From the NCBI GenBank assembly GCA_004123355.1, contig SCHM01000003.1, positions 992,001 through 1,056,000 of the forward strand: DNA of 64,000 nt, in the 5' to 3' direction. Origin of the DNA: Amphirosellinia nigrospora. Taxonomy: Eukaryota; Ascomycota; Sordariomycetes; Xylariales; Xylariaceae. Below the pieces are notes generated by a model, which saw only the letters and a program-made list of their open reading frames with translations, was not told where the DNA came from and did no database searches. Both the position numbers and the translations under genes were made by a program. Positions 35,627 through 46,500 of the stretch are shown here, piece by piece (position 1 is the first letter of the stretch; each line of letters begins with the position of its first letter).

Positions 35627-38486
35627 ATTCTGAGCATAAAAGGCAGCAAATCCTCCCCTCAAACAGAATAAGGAACTTAGATCTATATGGCCCCTTTGGC
35701 ACCATAGTTGCTTAGTACTCAATCTGAACACCTTTCCAAGCCCTCTATCTGAGCCCTTGTGACACCGTAGGAACGAAGGACCTAGATGTATATAGCCAGG
35801 GGCTAGCCCCCAGAGACCCTTAGACTCTCTGCGCAACAACAGATATCAATATACACCCCATACCCTGATAGTGAGGTCCTGACACCCCGTGTGACACGAA
35901 CGTTCTCAATAGGGTATGAGGCTTTAATATGAATGCTTATATTTACGTTTTTGTTACATGTCCCTGAATAGTATAATTAAGCTCTATATTGTGCTACTCT
36001 GTGGTAGTGAAGCTATTATGGGCTTCAGACATTTCTAGATGCGGTACAACTCGAGTTATAATCGCGTTGTATAACATACAGTTAAGGTGTACCTGCTCAC
36101 TGATCTGTGTAACAAGCTTGTGTATCAGACATGATATACATATCTGTGAACCTGCTCAAGCTAGATGATTTTTTGCTATATGAGAAAGTCCTAGAAGTCT
36201 ATTCTAGAGGTCTGTGGCGGGTGACGATGCCTATACATTTATGGGTACCTTAGTTTAACACAGCCGACCGCGTTTCGCCTAAATATACCTAGTAGCTACG
36301 TATATCAATATAAATATAAATCCCTAACGCATTGGGGGGTTTTAATAGTTGGAAATACCTTACTCATTGTCATTCATCGCTCAGTCTAAATCGCTCTCCA
36401 GGGGGTTCTCTCCAGGGACCCCTATAGCCTTTCACTACCGCAAAGAAACAAACGATACCACGGGGAACATAGCAACGTAGAATCGAACAATGGAAATAAA
36501 TTGTGCAACAGTAGCAACTGTCATATGTTCCGCTACGAGAAGAATAGTTTAACAATAACCATCGGCAGTCGTGGTCAGGACGAATCTGGGCAGTCTTACT
36601 ACAAAGACACATCAGTTACAAGTTTCCAGGTCGTGTTTTCTATCATTGCTCTTGCTTTAACGCTAATTGACTATTATCTAGTTACATTTTTGTTTCCTAT
36701 CAATGCATAATGCACCTTCGTGCGATCAATAGTGGCAGCTGATTTCCCATTGTATTACTCCTAGTCTATCATACGGACTAGCCACAGGACATAGCCACAG
36801 GAGCCACGCGGAGAGTCCTAAAGAGTCCCGTATAATCCTGGAGGCCAATTTCACGCCGATAATTATTGTAGGGTAAGACATAAGCATGATGACAGAATAC
36901 CCCTCTCGGAGTGTCATGCGGCCTGCGAGGAGGAAAATGCCCTAGAATTCATCTATCTCTTTGAATGCCGCCCCGGCACAGTGACAACAGTGGGAAAAGT
37001 GGGTAGCAAGATGCACCAATCGGAGTAAAGTTTACTGCTTAAATTAAATTCTGATTGGGCATATCTTGTTAGATACATAGCTTATCTCCACTTTTAAAGT
37101 CACTCTGCCGAGGCGGCATTCAAAGATGAAACTAGAGCCCCTGGTAACCCCAAATAGATTATTAGTTGAACCGAACTCCAATGGCCAAGCACTTGAATCC
37201 AATACGGCAGGACTATATTCACAGCAACAGAGAATGTGAATAGCTGCCACAAAAACTTATGCGAAATTGATGGTTACTGTGTGACTCTAGACAATGACGA
37301 CGATAGTTGGGATTGCCAACCAAGTGATGAATGCCTTTTCACCAAGTATCCAAATGCGCAACCGAATTGCCTTCAAGGGCAAATCTACTTTTGCTCTTTT
37401 TCGCGCGGAGGTGTTACATCACAACAATAAGCACACACGGCTCGTATACGTGCAGGATTCGCACCCGCCCTTCCACCCTATTACTTATCTGCGTTGTTTT
37501 AATTTTTTGCTTTTAGTTTACTGCTTTATTTACGTTGTTTTATTTCATTTCATTTAGCTATGCTATAATGTGGGCAGTTTCGAGCTAGTTTTCAAAGCTC
37601 AGAATCACCGGATTCGTACCTAAGGGGTTACTACTATATCAATTACCCCTTAGTATCGGTTTTGCTATGAAAACTAGCAGAAAAGGTTTACGCCCCTTCT
37701 AATATAAGTTATCAGATATATTACCTGTGTGTGTGCCCTGCGTGTGTTGTAGCTGTATTTAGCCGGTGTTCCTAATTATCAAAGGGCTTAGACGCCTAGG
37801 CGCAACAACATGAGTTTATACCTACTAATATTCAGGGCTTCGTGTCAGGTTAAGCAGTCTTATTAATTCGAAAAATAAAGATGGTGATTAATAACGCAAA
37901 GAAAAGGGCTGGTCGGCACGCCCGGCGACTTGGTAATCAGTCTCAACAAAAGACGTCACAACGTGGTTACGGTAAGCATAAAAACTAATAATATAAGCTA
38001 CAAGCTCATTCGTGATATGCGTAGAAGCTTTCCCGATTTGAATATTCCGAGTTAATGCTGATTTGCACCAAGGCAACTGAATAATGATATGAGAGCGCCA
38101 CATACGTCGTTGGCTATGATTGATAAAACAGCCGCACAATGCCTTGAATCCTTCCGGTCCCGAACGAGGCTGAAGCTATAATTACTTACGCTGCAAAAAC
38201 GATGAATTTGTCATTAGAGGGTTACGCAATGATATAATACAGGATTGGGATAGCATAATCCGTCAGCTTTATGTTCTAATTTCGGCTGGCTATGGCATCA
38301 TGGGAGCCTCGCTGGTGCAGAGCACTTCGAATTGGTAGAGATCGGCAGGTTACCAACTACCACAACTACCACAACTACCGCATGAAAATGTTTGTCATGC
38401 ATTCCTTCCTAAGAGTTGGTCAATGTTATCTGAGCAAGTTCATTCTGAAAAGACATATTGGGCACGTCATTCCCCTGGGCCACAAG
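35627..38486. other. AT-rich region with no confident gene
   Basis: This 2.9-kb block is AT-rich with many stops. A frame at 37,236-37,430 (+) is cysteine-containing (NLCEIDGYC, DSWDCQPSDEC, PNCLQGQIYFC). It could be the remnant of a secreted Cys-rich protein, but it has no signal peptide and no linked exons. A minus frame at 38,139-37,888 shows nothing recognisable. The composition resembles mutated transposon DNA, but no transposon coding sequence is readable. Confidence 0.4.
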
Positions 38487-38493
38487 TATAAAG
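38487..38493 (+). promoter_or_regulatory. TATA box of the small secreted protein gene
   Basis: TATAAAG lies 112 bp upstream of the ATG at 38,599, followed by a C/T- and AC-rich leader that ends TTCAAAATG. Confidence 0.6.
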
Positions 38494-38598
38494 CTTTTCC
38501 TTTCCCGACACATTTCAGGAAGTTGTTCTCACCAACCATCCCATTTCTTGATCGCTACACTATTTTCTCGATCCTCAAACACTACAAGATTATTCAAA

Positions 38599-38931
38599 AT
38601 GAAGACTACCTTCTTTACCATTTCCACGGTGGCCCTTACGGCCCTCCTCGGCGCCGCCCCGTCGCCGCAGTGGGTATCGAACTCGTCGAGAGAGATGGAG
38701 TAACCGTCCTTCGTGAAACAGTAAGTCCCGCCAATCAAATTTATAATATTAATGACCTTGACCAATTCTTTTCAGACCGACATCCTTGCTTGCACAAACT
38801 GTGTGCACGTTGGTGGGTCATGCCTGATTGGCGAGGGGAATTGTATGACGTCCGAACACGCGAGCTGCACTGCATGTGGCAATAAAGGCTCTATCTGTGT
38901 GTCGGACTTTGGTTCTTGCGACAACCCCTAG
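38599..38931 (+). CDS. Small secreted protein with duplicated four-cysteine motif
   Basis: This two-exon gene has exon 1 at 38599-38720, an intron at 38721-38775 (GTAAGT...TTTCAG, 55 bp) and exon 2 at 38776-38931. Exon 1 begins with a clear signal peptide (MKTTFFTISTVALTALLGA). Exon 2 has 52 codons and eight cysteines. Their spacing is C-x2-C-x6-C-x6-C, then seven residues, then C-x2-C-x6-C-x6-C again, so the mature domain is a tandem duplication of one cysteine module. Exon 1 holds 122 bases and exon 2 starts in phase 0, so one base is missing from exon 1. The likely place is the C run at 38,657-38,660. Small size, secretion and paired cysteines suggest an extracellular disulfide-rich protein such as an effector-like or defence peptide; this is inference. 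I do not recognise a named family. Confidence 0.8.
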
Positions 38932-39636
38932 ACTGGGAGCGTAGCTTCATGTCATTTCGAAGGAAGAGAGGGACGGATTCTCTCATGCTGGAGTGAGAAA
39001 AAGGAGACTTAAACAAGAAATAGGATTCACAAATTTTGTTACAGTCGTTCGTTAAGCGCACTTAAGTGCTTCAGTTTTGATGAGGCTAAGATACTGGGGT
39101 CAAGGCAGCAGCTGGTTTAGAGTTGGGAGATCTGCTGGGAAATACTACATTCGTTTTTAGTCCTCTTCAAAACGCGTCAGAATCAAGTATAACCCAAGTG
39201 ATGGAGTGGGTAGAGTGATCCCAGAAGCAGGATGTTCTTTGTAAATAACACTAAACACTATAGTCCATGTTAACGTACGCTACATCTAATGGGCAAGTGA
39301 CAGAGTAAAGACATAATGGTTCAAGGCAACGTGACTTTAAAGTGTCTAGTTGGTATTGATAACTTTGCGGTTAAGCCAAGAGTCTTTGCGCTGATGGCTA
39401 ACTCCTCAGTAGATCAGCTTAGCTCAGAGGTACTGAGCGCAGTCGGTATCGACAAGGTGATATAATTCCAACCACATAATCTGGTTTAGTGCTATAACTC
39501 GCTCCAACTTGGACGAGAACCAGCCTCTCCGGTAGAATCCATGAACTATGAGACGCAGCGCACTAATAGCCATATTTATTTTATCAGTCGTCTACACCGT
39601 ATATTCTATCTTTACGATGATTAATCTAGTCGTACA
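38932..39636. other. Intergenic region, no gene seen
   Basis: There is no coding signal. The sequence is AT-rich and separates the small secreted protein from the broken conserved hypothetical gene that is read leftward. Confidence 0.5.
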
Positions 39637-41306
39637 TTATAATAAGCAAAAACTACTTGGGCAAGGCTGGGAATCTAATTCTATTCCTCGAGAGAAACGA
39701 TCCAGTTTGCACCCCGCACGCGTTGCAACCCTCTCCTCGGCGGCTATGACTTCTTCCTCGACGAACTCCTCGAGCTCTATCCTGATGCCCGTCACGCGGT
39801 CTTCTATCTTGACATCAAAAATCATCGAAGCTTGCTACGTGCTGAGATATCTGGTTTCTTGTTGTCTACGTCGTCCTCGCTATAGAGCGTCTCTTCGAGA
39901 TCGCTCAGCGTTTGTCTACATACTCCATGACCTCTGTCTTCATTGTTCGCAGCCCTCACTAATAGGATGCTCGTCATCTGCTGCAGTTGGCTACTATAGT
40001 ACGCCTGCTCTTCCTGCCGAAATTGGGCCATCATATTATCGACCATCTTCTTTGCAGGTAGCCATAATGTCTGCCTCCGTCCTGTCCCCGGCACTAGAGA
40101 CACTACTTCTGCGCCGCTTCTTAGCTATAACAGCTGGTCCTGATGCTGCTCACAGAACCGATCAGCAACGAGGTATGTAGTAAGCGTTAGTTCCCTTACC
40201 CGTTTTTAGCGGAGCCTGTGGTGGCATGGGCCCGAGTTCGTTATATGGTGGAGGAGAGATGGACGGGACGGGAATGTGGAGCGCGGCTCCCTCTAGGACC
40301 TTGCCGCCTAAGCCTCCATAGAGGCTGCGTAAGGCGGTAGCTGAGTCGATGGGTTTCAGGGTCCTACTGGCAACAGCATCACAAAGTGACCGAAGAGAGG
40401 CCTCTGATAGTGATGGGTGCGCCAAATATACGCTTAAGCGGGTTTCTGGGCCAGGAGCTTTAAGCAATCCATCCTATCACCATGGCTCCTGTTTTGAGGG
40501 ACCAAAGAGACGAGGGGCCCGACCATATCAGCAGGCCTGCTTAATGCTAATTGCAGACGGCATGGGACAGCGCCCAATTTTGCCGTTACAACTTCCGGGA
40601 CTGCATCAGGGATGTCCTGCACTAGGGAAGAGATTCGGTCGCCCGGTATGTAAAGGAACAGAGGTGTCTTCTTGTTTGCGAGAGCTCGGAGCCCGAGTGG
40701 TGCTTTTAGCCTGAAGAGAGCAGCGCTCGAGGCGGCGCTGAAATGTATGTCGAGGGTGATCTGGCGGGAGGGGTCTCGATCGGGCTGGTGAAGACATCTC
40801 GTTTGACCATCGGCGCCGAGCCACTCGACCACAGCATGTATAGAGTTCAACTCGAAGTCTGCGGAGCGGAGGTCGGCGAGGGCTCCGTCATTCTAGGCTC
40901 GGGACTGTTACAGACAAGCATTAGCATCTAGCTCTTTCGTAAGCCTGCACCCACCGGACGAGAACATGGCCACATCCATCGCAATCAGCACGTCAGAAGT
41001 GTAACCCTCTGTGAGAGATCCCACCTCCAGGCTTTCAGGTGAAAGAGCAGCCTTGACTCTGTTCCGTTCAGAGAGCAAAAGAGCAATAGAGCAATAGAGC
41101 ACAGAACCCGCGACCCTCCTCTGGCGATGCCCGAAAATGCAAGTTTCCGCCCGGGCGACTCGAACGATGCCGAGTCCCCTCCCATACCCAGGTGTCCGCG
41201 ATGGAACATCCTGTAGCTTGGTGATGGGCGACGGGCAACAGGCACTTCCGGGGAGCACTGCGATATGTGTGCGATGCAGTTCTATCGCCGAAGAGGATCG
41301 CGCCAA
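39637..41306 (-). pseudogene. Conserved fungal hypothetical protein, broken
   Basis: Reading leftward, several frames join into what looks like one protein. An N-terminal part has ALSPESLEVGSLTEGYTSDV and then LIAMDVAMFSSGGC (about 41,060-40,940). A central part has VVEWLGADGQTR, QITLDIHFSAASSAALFRLK and LFLYIPGDRISSLVQDIPDA (40,840-40,600). Next come SVYLAHPSLSEASLRSLCDA and LYGGLGGKVLEGAALHIPVP (about 40,435-40,270). The tail is charged and coiled-coil-like (KKMVDNMMAQFRQEEQAYY; FDVKIEDRVTGIRIELEEF). As I recall, such proteins are common in Sordariomycetes and other ascomycetes with no known function. Stops interrupt it near 40,908 and 40,895. A frame change near 40,444 is repaired by one A in an A run, and another break lies near 40,045. 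An intron around 40,203-40,138 is likely. It may be a pseudogene or poorly sequenced. Confidence 0.55.
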
Positions 41307-42076
41307 GTCCCCCGCAGAAAGCGAGTACTAAAGAACTGACCCTGTTGGTTGAATAAGATGTGATGGTAGAGAGGTGTGGAGGTGGAGGTGGAGGTGGAGA
41401 GGTGAAGGTGAAGGAGCGCAGAGAACACGGAAAAGGTGTTGGCTGTTAAATGGCGCCAGACTCGGCGTGTGATTGCACTAACGTGACACCCGCCACTTTA
41501 GCAGGTTAAGTGTTAGCGCACTCACTCATGCACCTAATTTGTGGAGCCGCGGCTAAGCTTACCTAAGTAGGCTAGGCCTAGGCTACAAGCAGTGTGGCTC
41601 AGGCGGAGGAGGCCCTGCGGTAAGTGGCCCGTGCACAAGACACTTAGATGGCTAATGTCTGTTACAACCCACCTGCAGTATTACAACATGTATTACACCC
41701 CGACAACTATAACAACAACCCCAAAAACGAAGGCTTGCTTGTCCCAAAGGGTCTCTAATATAAGTCACCGCTATGATTGTTTCATATACAACTCGATCAT
41801 TAAAACAATAATGAAATTCGTAGTATTACAGTTCACAGTCATTCAAAAGCAGGGCGTCAAGACAAGATAGACAATTTGGGCCATCGCCCTCGATTGAAGG
41901 AGCTTCGTATCCGTCCCTAATACAACTCCATGATGCCTAACTACTTTTCTACCCTCCCAAACTACTCGATGTAAAGACCGTTATTCCTATCGTCACCAGC
42001 AACCTGCGGGACACGCCCCCTTAAACAACAAGACAGACAATCAGCCTTTACTTCTACGCGTGCCGGCCGGGCTCGC
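41307..42076. other. Intergenic region, no gene seen
   Basis: The region includes a short GGAGGT-rich repeat (about 41,375-41,410) and a palindrome-type run, TTACCTAAGTAGGCTAGG, near 41,559. No gene is supported. Confidence 0.5.
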
Positions 42077-42511
42077 CTAGCATTGCACGGAAACTGATGC
42101 ATATTGCACCGCTGTGCACTGATCTCCCGAGATATGGAGGCTTGAGCCAGCGCAATTAGAACCGCTCCAGGTGTAAGTTGCGCAATTGCTGCGGGCGGGA
42201 TATGTCATGGTCAGCTTGGGCTCGTGGGGCATGATTGCTACAGAAACAGCAAATGACGACAACCATATTGGTACTCACTTCTCCGATACCTCAATGGAGC
42301 CCCTGGGGCCGCTGACAGCGTGGCAGACACTACCGCCCGTGACGGTGAAACTCTCGACGGACCCGCCACAGCTGGAATCGCTATACAGGTTGACGTTGGC
42401 AACGTTGGCAAGAGGAGCACGACGGGCCGGAGCTACGTCGAGCGGCGAAGCGGTTCCGAGGAAGAAAAGGGCACTCAGGAGAGTGATGGTCGCAGGCTTG
42501 GCGGCGTACAT
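42077..42511 (-). CDS. Small secreted cysteine-rich protein, 114 aa, intact
   Basis: This two-exon gene has exon 1 at 42511-42279, a 90-bp intron at 42278-42189 (donor GTGAGT, acceptor CCGCAG) and exon 2 at 42188-42077. Together they give exactly 115 codons with no frame break. It starts with a signal peptide (MYAAKPATITLLSALFFLG, then TASP). The mature part is short, Ser/Gly/Val-rich and contains six cysteines in motifs such as LYSDSSCGGSVESFT, VCHAVSGPRG, YTWSGSNCAGSSL and ASVSVQC. Alternating short beta-like segments with conserved aromatic and Gly positions suggest a compact disulfide-bonded beta-sandwich; this is inference. A shorter 41-bp intron ending at 42,238 is also possible, but the 90-bp version gives the better cysteine pattern. 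Function is unknown; an extracellular role is likely. Confidence 0.85.
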
Positions 42512-42645
42512 TGTTGATGTTGGTGGGTATGGAAGAGAAGATTGTTCTTTGCAGACTTGGAAAATGAAGGCAATCGAAGTTGATGAATGTGGTAGTTTTC
42601 TGGAATGAACAACTCTGGCATATCTAGAAGAACTTCAGAGAAGTT

Positions 42646-42652
42646 TTTATAT
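42646..42652 (-). promoter_or_regulatory. TATA box for the 42.5-kb secreted protein
   Basis: TATAAAA on the minus strand lies 135 bp upstream of the ATG at 42,511. The spacing fits a TATA-driven fungal promoter. Confidence 0.6.
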
Positions 42653-42734
42653 CCGCAAGGCAGACTGTTAATCTCCCGCAGTGCCTATACATATGGAGCT
42701 GATAAACCCAATCAACCTCTCATCCGGCATTTTT

Positions 42735-42905
42735 TTCATGATCCCCTAAGCTGACAACCGTCACACAACAGATCGCAAAATCCTATAAGCTGACAATGGT
42801 TGCGAAACTAACTCTATGATCCAATCATTACACAACCAACTGACTGCATAATCCTTTGAGCTAAATCATTACGGAACCGACTTCATGATCCTTTAAGCTG
42901 ACGAT
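42735..42905. repeat. Degenerate direct repeat, unit containing ATCCTNTAAGCTGAC
   Basis: Four diverged copies of a block like CATGATCCYYTAAGCTGAC occur at about 42,736, 42,776, 42,848 and 42,884. Partial copies of CATTACRVAACCRACT lie between them. The region sits upstream of the secreted protein gene (42,511), so the repeats could be promoter elements or decayed repeat DNA. Confidence 0.55.
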
Positions 42906-43136
42906 CACCTCTCATCTAATTCCAGCCAGGTGGTTATATGCGGCATGTCAAGATGCTACACAAAAGAACACAACTATCATGCAAATTTTTTTGGTCTAAA
43001 TAGTGGTGACCTCATTGTCAGAATTCCTAGCCTATCAGGCTTGACAATCTTACTCTTTTAACCTAATATTATAACATAATCTGCCCAAGCCACTTATGCG
43101 CCTGTGTCAACGCCCTAACCACTGACTGCATCCCTA

Positions 43137-44748
43137 CTATATATCACTCCTTAATAACAAAAGCACGTAAATACAATGATTACGTAGTGAATCGCCTCCA
43201 AGCTCATCCCACGGATCAATCGGTAGATTCTCCCAGTTTAGTGTCCTTGAAGGCGTTACTACCGCATAGCCATCGGCCCGAAAACGGTCAATTGCTTCCC
43301 TGACATTCTGGGAGTTTGCTGGCTTCCAATTTGCTTTCTCATGCAACTCTGCCACTCGATCGACAAGGAACTCAAGGCTCTCCATACAGCTCTTGGCAGC
43401 TTGCTCGGGCTCGAACACCTCGAACCTTTGTATCAAAGGAAATAGGGGTTTGGTGCCGATCAATTACAGTATTTGCAATGTAGCTGATCAATTCATGCAT
43501 GATGATCCTATCGTACGCTTCCACAGTCATAATTGTTTCGTTGTTCATGTATATGTAAGCACCGAAGGTCTTCCGCCTTCTCTGTTAGCGCAGAGGTTCC
43601 CTGCAAATTTCCAAATTGAATTGGAACATACCTCGCGTAATGGTTGCAAGAACAAATATTCGTTCTGACCAGTCGAGATTCCGCCTTTAACTCTATTTTC
43701 GAAACTGTCGAGCCTGATTGGAGATTTGAGTCCATAGCAGAAACCCTTACGATTGTTAAGACCATTTTCAAGAAGAAAGAGTCCATGAGCAAATGAGTTG
43801 CTGCCGAACGCTTCGAATACTAGCTCACTGGGCGTATCAAATGTCTTACTAGATTCCGCGGGCCATATGGTGGGTTTAAAACACCCGGTTGAATATAATA
43901 ATCTCTGAATACTTGCATTGGAATCTTTGTGATCGGCAATTTCAGAGGCACAACATCTGGTGAGTTGGTTGGCAGATATCCGTTGACCATCGCAGAGAGA
44001 AACGACCAGTGGAATTGAAGCTTTCAGATCATTAGTCCTTCTTTACCGAAATATCGCAGTTGAGACGATGTGGTATCGACAAGAGCTAGAAAATGGTCGC
44101 AATATATGGAAAGCAGCTTTACGTACCTCTTGATAGTGTTCGGTGGAGAACTTTTTGGCTAAGTCAGTACTGGAATGGATGCTTGGGTCGTCGAACTGGA
44201 GCGATATATCTGCGCAGTTCTGGGTGGTCAATCTGCAGAACTTTGTCAGACTCTTGTCAGAACACAGCTGTCATCATATTTAGGCCCTATCATTTTGTAA
44301 TATAAATGCGCGGCCATAGAAGCTAACGGCGAATAATGAACTGGAACGTTGTACTATAAAATGATGCCAAATGATATTGGAATCGCATGTTACCTATGAC
44401 CTACCTAATTGCGGCTCTTAAAAGATCGTAGTCTTTTACGGATGCGATTGGCTGCATCAATGAACCAGAACCGGGGTATGGTCGCGATTCGATGAAGAAG
44501 TAGTCCTGGGTTATATCGTCTTTAACTTTGTAGACGCGCTTTGCGCCGAAGATGGGGTTTTCATAAATAGAGTCAGAGTCGCCCCATCCGTCCCATTCCG
44601 GCTCGATATCACAGTCCGGGTCTGTGAAATCACAAGAGCTGACTGCGCAGTTATTTATGCCATCACTAATCTGCTCTTGGTTGGAGTCGGTGGCCATACT
44701 GTAGGCAAGGATGGCCATGGGTGTCCAGAGTGACGTGATAATCCTCAT
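43137..44748 (-). CDS. Predicted secreted multi-exon protein, family not recognised
   Basis: The start at 44,748 gives a signal-peptide-like N-terminus (MRIITSLWTPMAILAYSMA). A short acidic Cys-containing part follows (NNCAVSSCDFTDPDCDIEPE) and then RVYKVKDDITQDYFFIESRP. Exon 1 ends near 44,406 at an AG|GTAGGT donor. Exon 2 (about 44,239-44,127) reads TTQNCADISLQFDDPSIHSS and STEHYQE before GTACGT. Later exons contain HWSFLSAMVNGYLPTNSPDV (about 44,015) and, in another frame, SNSFAHGLFLLENGLNNRK. The last part, from about 43,463, has EPEQAAKSCMESLEFLVDRV, REAIDRFRADGYAVVTPS and WDELGGDSLRNHC. At least one frame change (about 43,850) occurs. I cannot name the family. The region 44,749-45,561 upstream holds the two divergent promoters and no other gene. 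Confidence 0.6.
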
Positions 44749-45561
44749 TGTTAAAGATTGGAATAGACAGTTTGTATGACTAACGGGATAGGAACGACTG
44801 CAACAAGGAGGCTTGTGACTGAAGAGTTGTAAATGGTAATCAATAGATGCCGTTGTTAGAGTGAAAGGCTTTATGTCGGCGCTTAGTGCTACCAAAGATG
44901 ATATGAGCAATCCAAAGACTGGTCCCTCGGGCGACTCTATATGTTTTATTTCCCGTGGTACCGATTTATCTCCATTCTTTTGCTCAGTGCGTTGCCTGGG
45001 TCTCTTGGGAGTATATAGCACGTTTCACCTATGCCGGCTAGATGACCAATGTGTAATTATGTGACTCTTGACTCTTTCTTGTGATGCCACTCTGTTGTGA
45101 TGTTCTACCAGGTAAGAGGTCTGCCTGTGTACGGGATAGAGGTTGAGCAATCGATGCGTGAAACCTGCCCCTTTTACAACATCGTTGTCGATTTATTTCA
45201 TCCAGGTAGGTGGCGAGGCTTTTAGAGCTCCAAGTACCTGCTAGACGGATGTTAATCACATGCCTATCTACCTCACCTAGTGCACCGCGTCAGCACCTTC
45301 CGTCACACGAAGCTTAATCTACCTAGGTACGACTAATGACGTTGTCAGTTGCAACTGTCTGTCTCTTATCTTATCTTTGGTAACCATATATCCCCCATTG
45401 CCTTCTTTTCTCTGTCTTCATCGTCCTTCCCCCACAACACACGCCACCTACACCATTAACCAAGGTCACAAGTACATTCACTCGAGCATTGTTTCTCTAG
45501 TCTCACGGTCTCACCTTTGTACCCAGGTCTTCCGGATAAGGGCATACATTCAAACACCGAA

Positions 45562-46329
45562 ATGTCCTCCTCGGTGGCAGTAAGTGTGGCAATCAGATCC
45601 CGAATGGGACTTGATCACGAATGGGGCCTCTACGCCTATCGCACCACATTTGACGACCAAGAAATTTGGGAACGGTACATGAACTACATCCACAATGCCA
45701 TTCTCGCTAATATCCCATACAATTGCGGCCGTAAGGACCCAACTCTACCTGCAAAGGTCCAATCCTCCTTCCATCTCGTCGCCCAGGAGGACAAGTCCTT
45801 TGAAGGTCTCCAGTATCACGAGATTCGAGACATATTTGTCCGGTGGATTGCCGACGGTGGGGCAAAAGGTGAACGATGGATCGATAGCGGCATGTATGAT
45901 TGGTACTTTATCTACGTGGACCGAGATATTTTGGAGAAGTTTCGACAAATCGATGATGCCCGGCAACAGGAGGCCCCCAACTATAGCGCCGAGGACGTTC
46001 CTGTCATTATAGTGAGAGCCCATTCACTCGGTGAGACAGACTCAGACTCAGACTCGGATGATTATTGGCGCTCGGCTCCCGAGGACGTCCAAGAGGAAGC
46101 TAGCAAGGAGTGGCAATACGTGTAAGTCTGCTTTCGTTTCCTCAAGATCTCACTCTTTTCGGACTTAATGATGGCGAAAGAAACGAATCTTGTCCTTGGT
46201 ACGATGATAATGACTAATTCGCTTAGTTCCGCATCCTGCATCCCGCATTTTATTGACTTCCACATCGGGGATGGAGAGGCGTGGTTTACTTTCTTTAAAA
46301 AACCGCCAGGAGTATGGGACGCCTGTTAG
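45562..46329 (+). CDS. Conserved fungal hypothetical protein, 220 aa, intact
   Basis: This two-exon gene has exon 1 at 45562-46121, a 105-bp intron at 46122-46226 (GTAAGT...GCTTAG, branch TGACTAAT) and exon 2 at 46227-46329. It has 221 codons including the stop and no frame break. The protein contains HEWGLYAYRTTFDDQEIWE, a well-spaced RDIFVRWI, and DWYFIYVDRDILEKF. Proteins with this W-G-x2-x-Y-R-T opening and a later x-Y-V-D-R segment are, as I recall, abundant in filamentous fungi, often as lineage-expanded families without known function. A Ser/Asp run (TDSDSDSDDYW) occurs near residue 160, and the C-terminus has WFTFFKKPPGVWDAC. There is no signal peptide from the chosen ATG. An upstream in-frame ATG at 45,517 exists, but the start at 45,562 gives a more typical N-terminus. 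Confidence 0.8.
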
Positions 46330-46500
46330 ACAAATTACATAAAGAGCATAGGTTTCTGACCAGCACCTTTCGCTATTCGGCAGCAACCCAAAATAAAAAG
46401 TTGAGGACACCGTTTTCACGGATAAACAATACTCGTGAATGAGGTAACAATCCTGCTAAGCATGTGCCTACTAGTTAGCTGGATAAGGCAATTATCTACC

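Noticed and set aside
35203-35839. Long minus-strand open frames rich in Phe, Leu, Ser and Pro
   Set aside because: They are the translation of the (GGAAA)n array and its flanks, with no codon or domain signal.
39548-40180. A 210-codon plus-strand frame starting MRRSALIAIFILSVVYTVYS
   Set aside because: It overlaps the minus-strand conserved hypothetical family (KIEDRVTGIRIELEEF and relatives), which has real family-like sequence; the plus frame does not.
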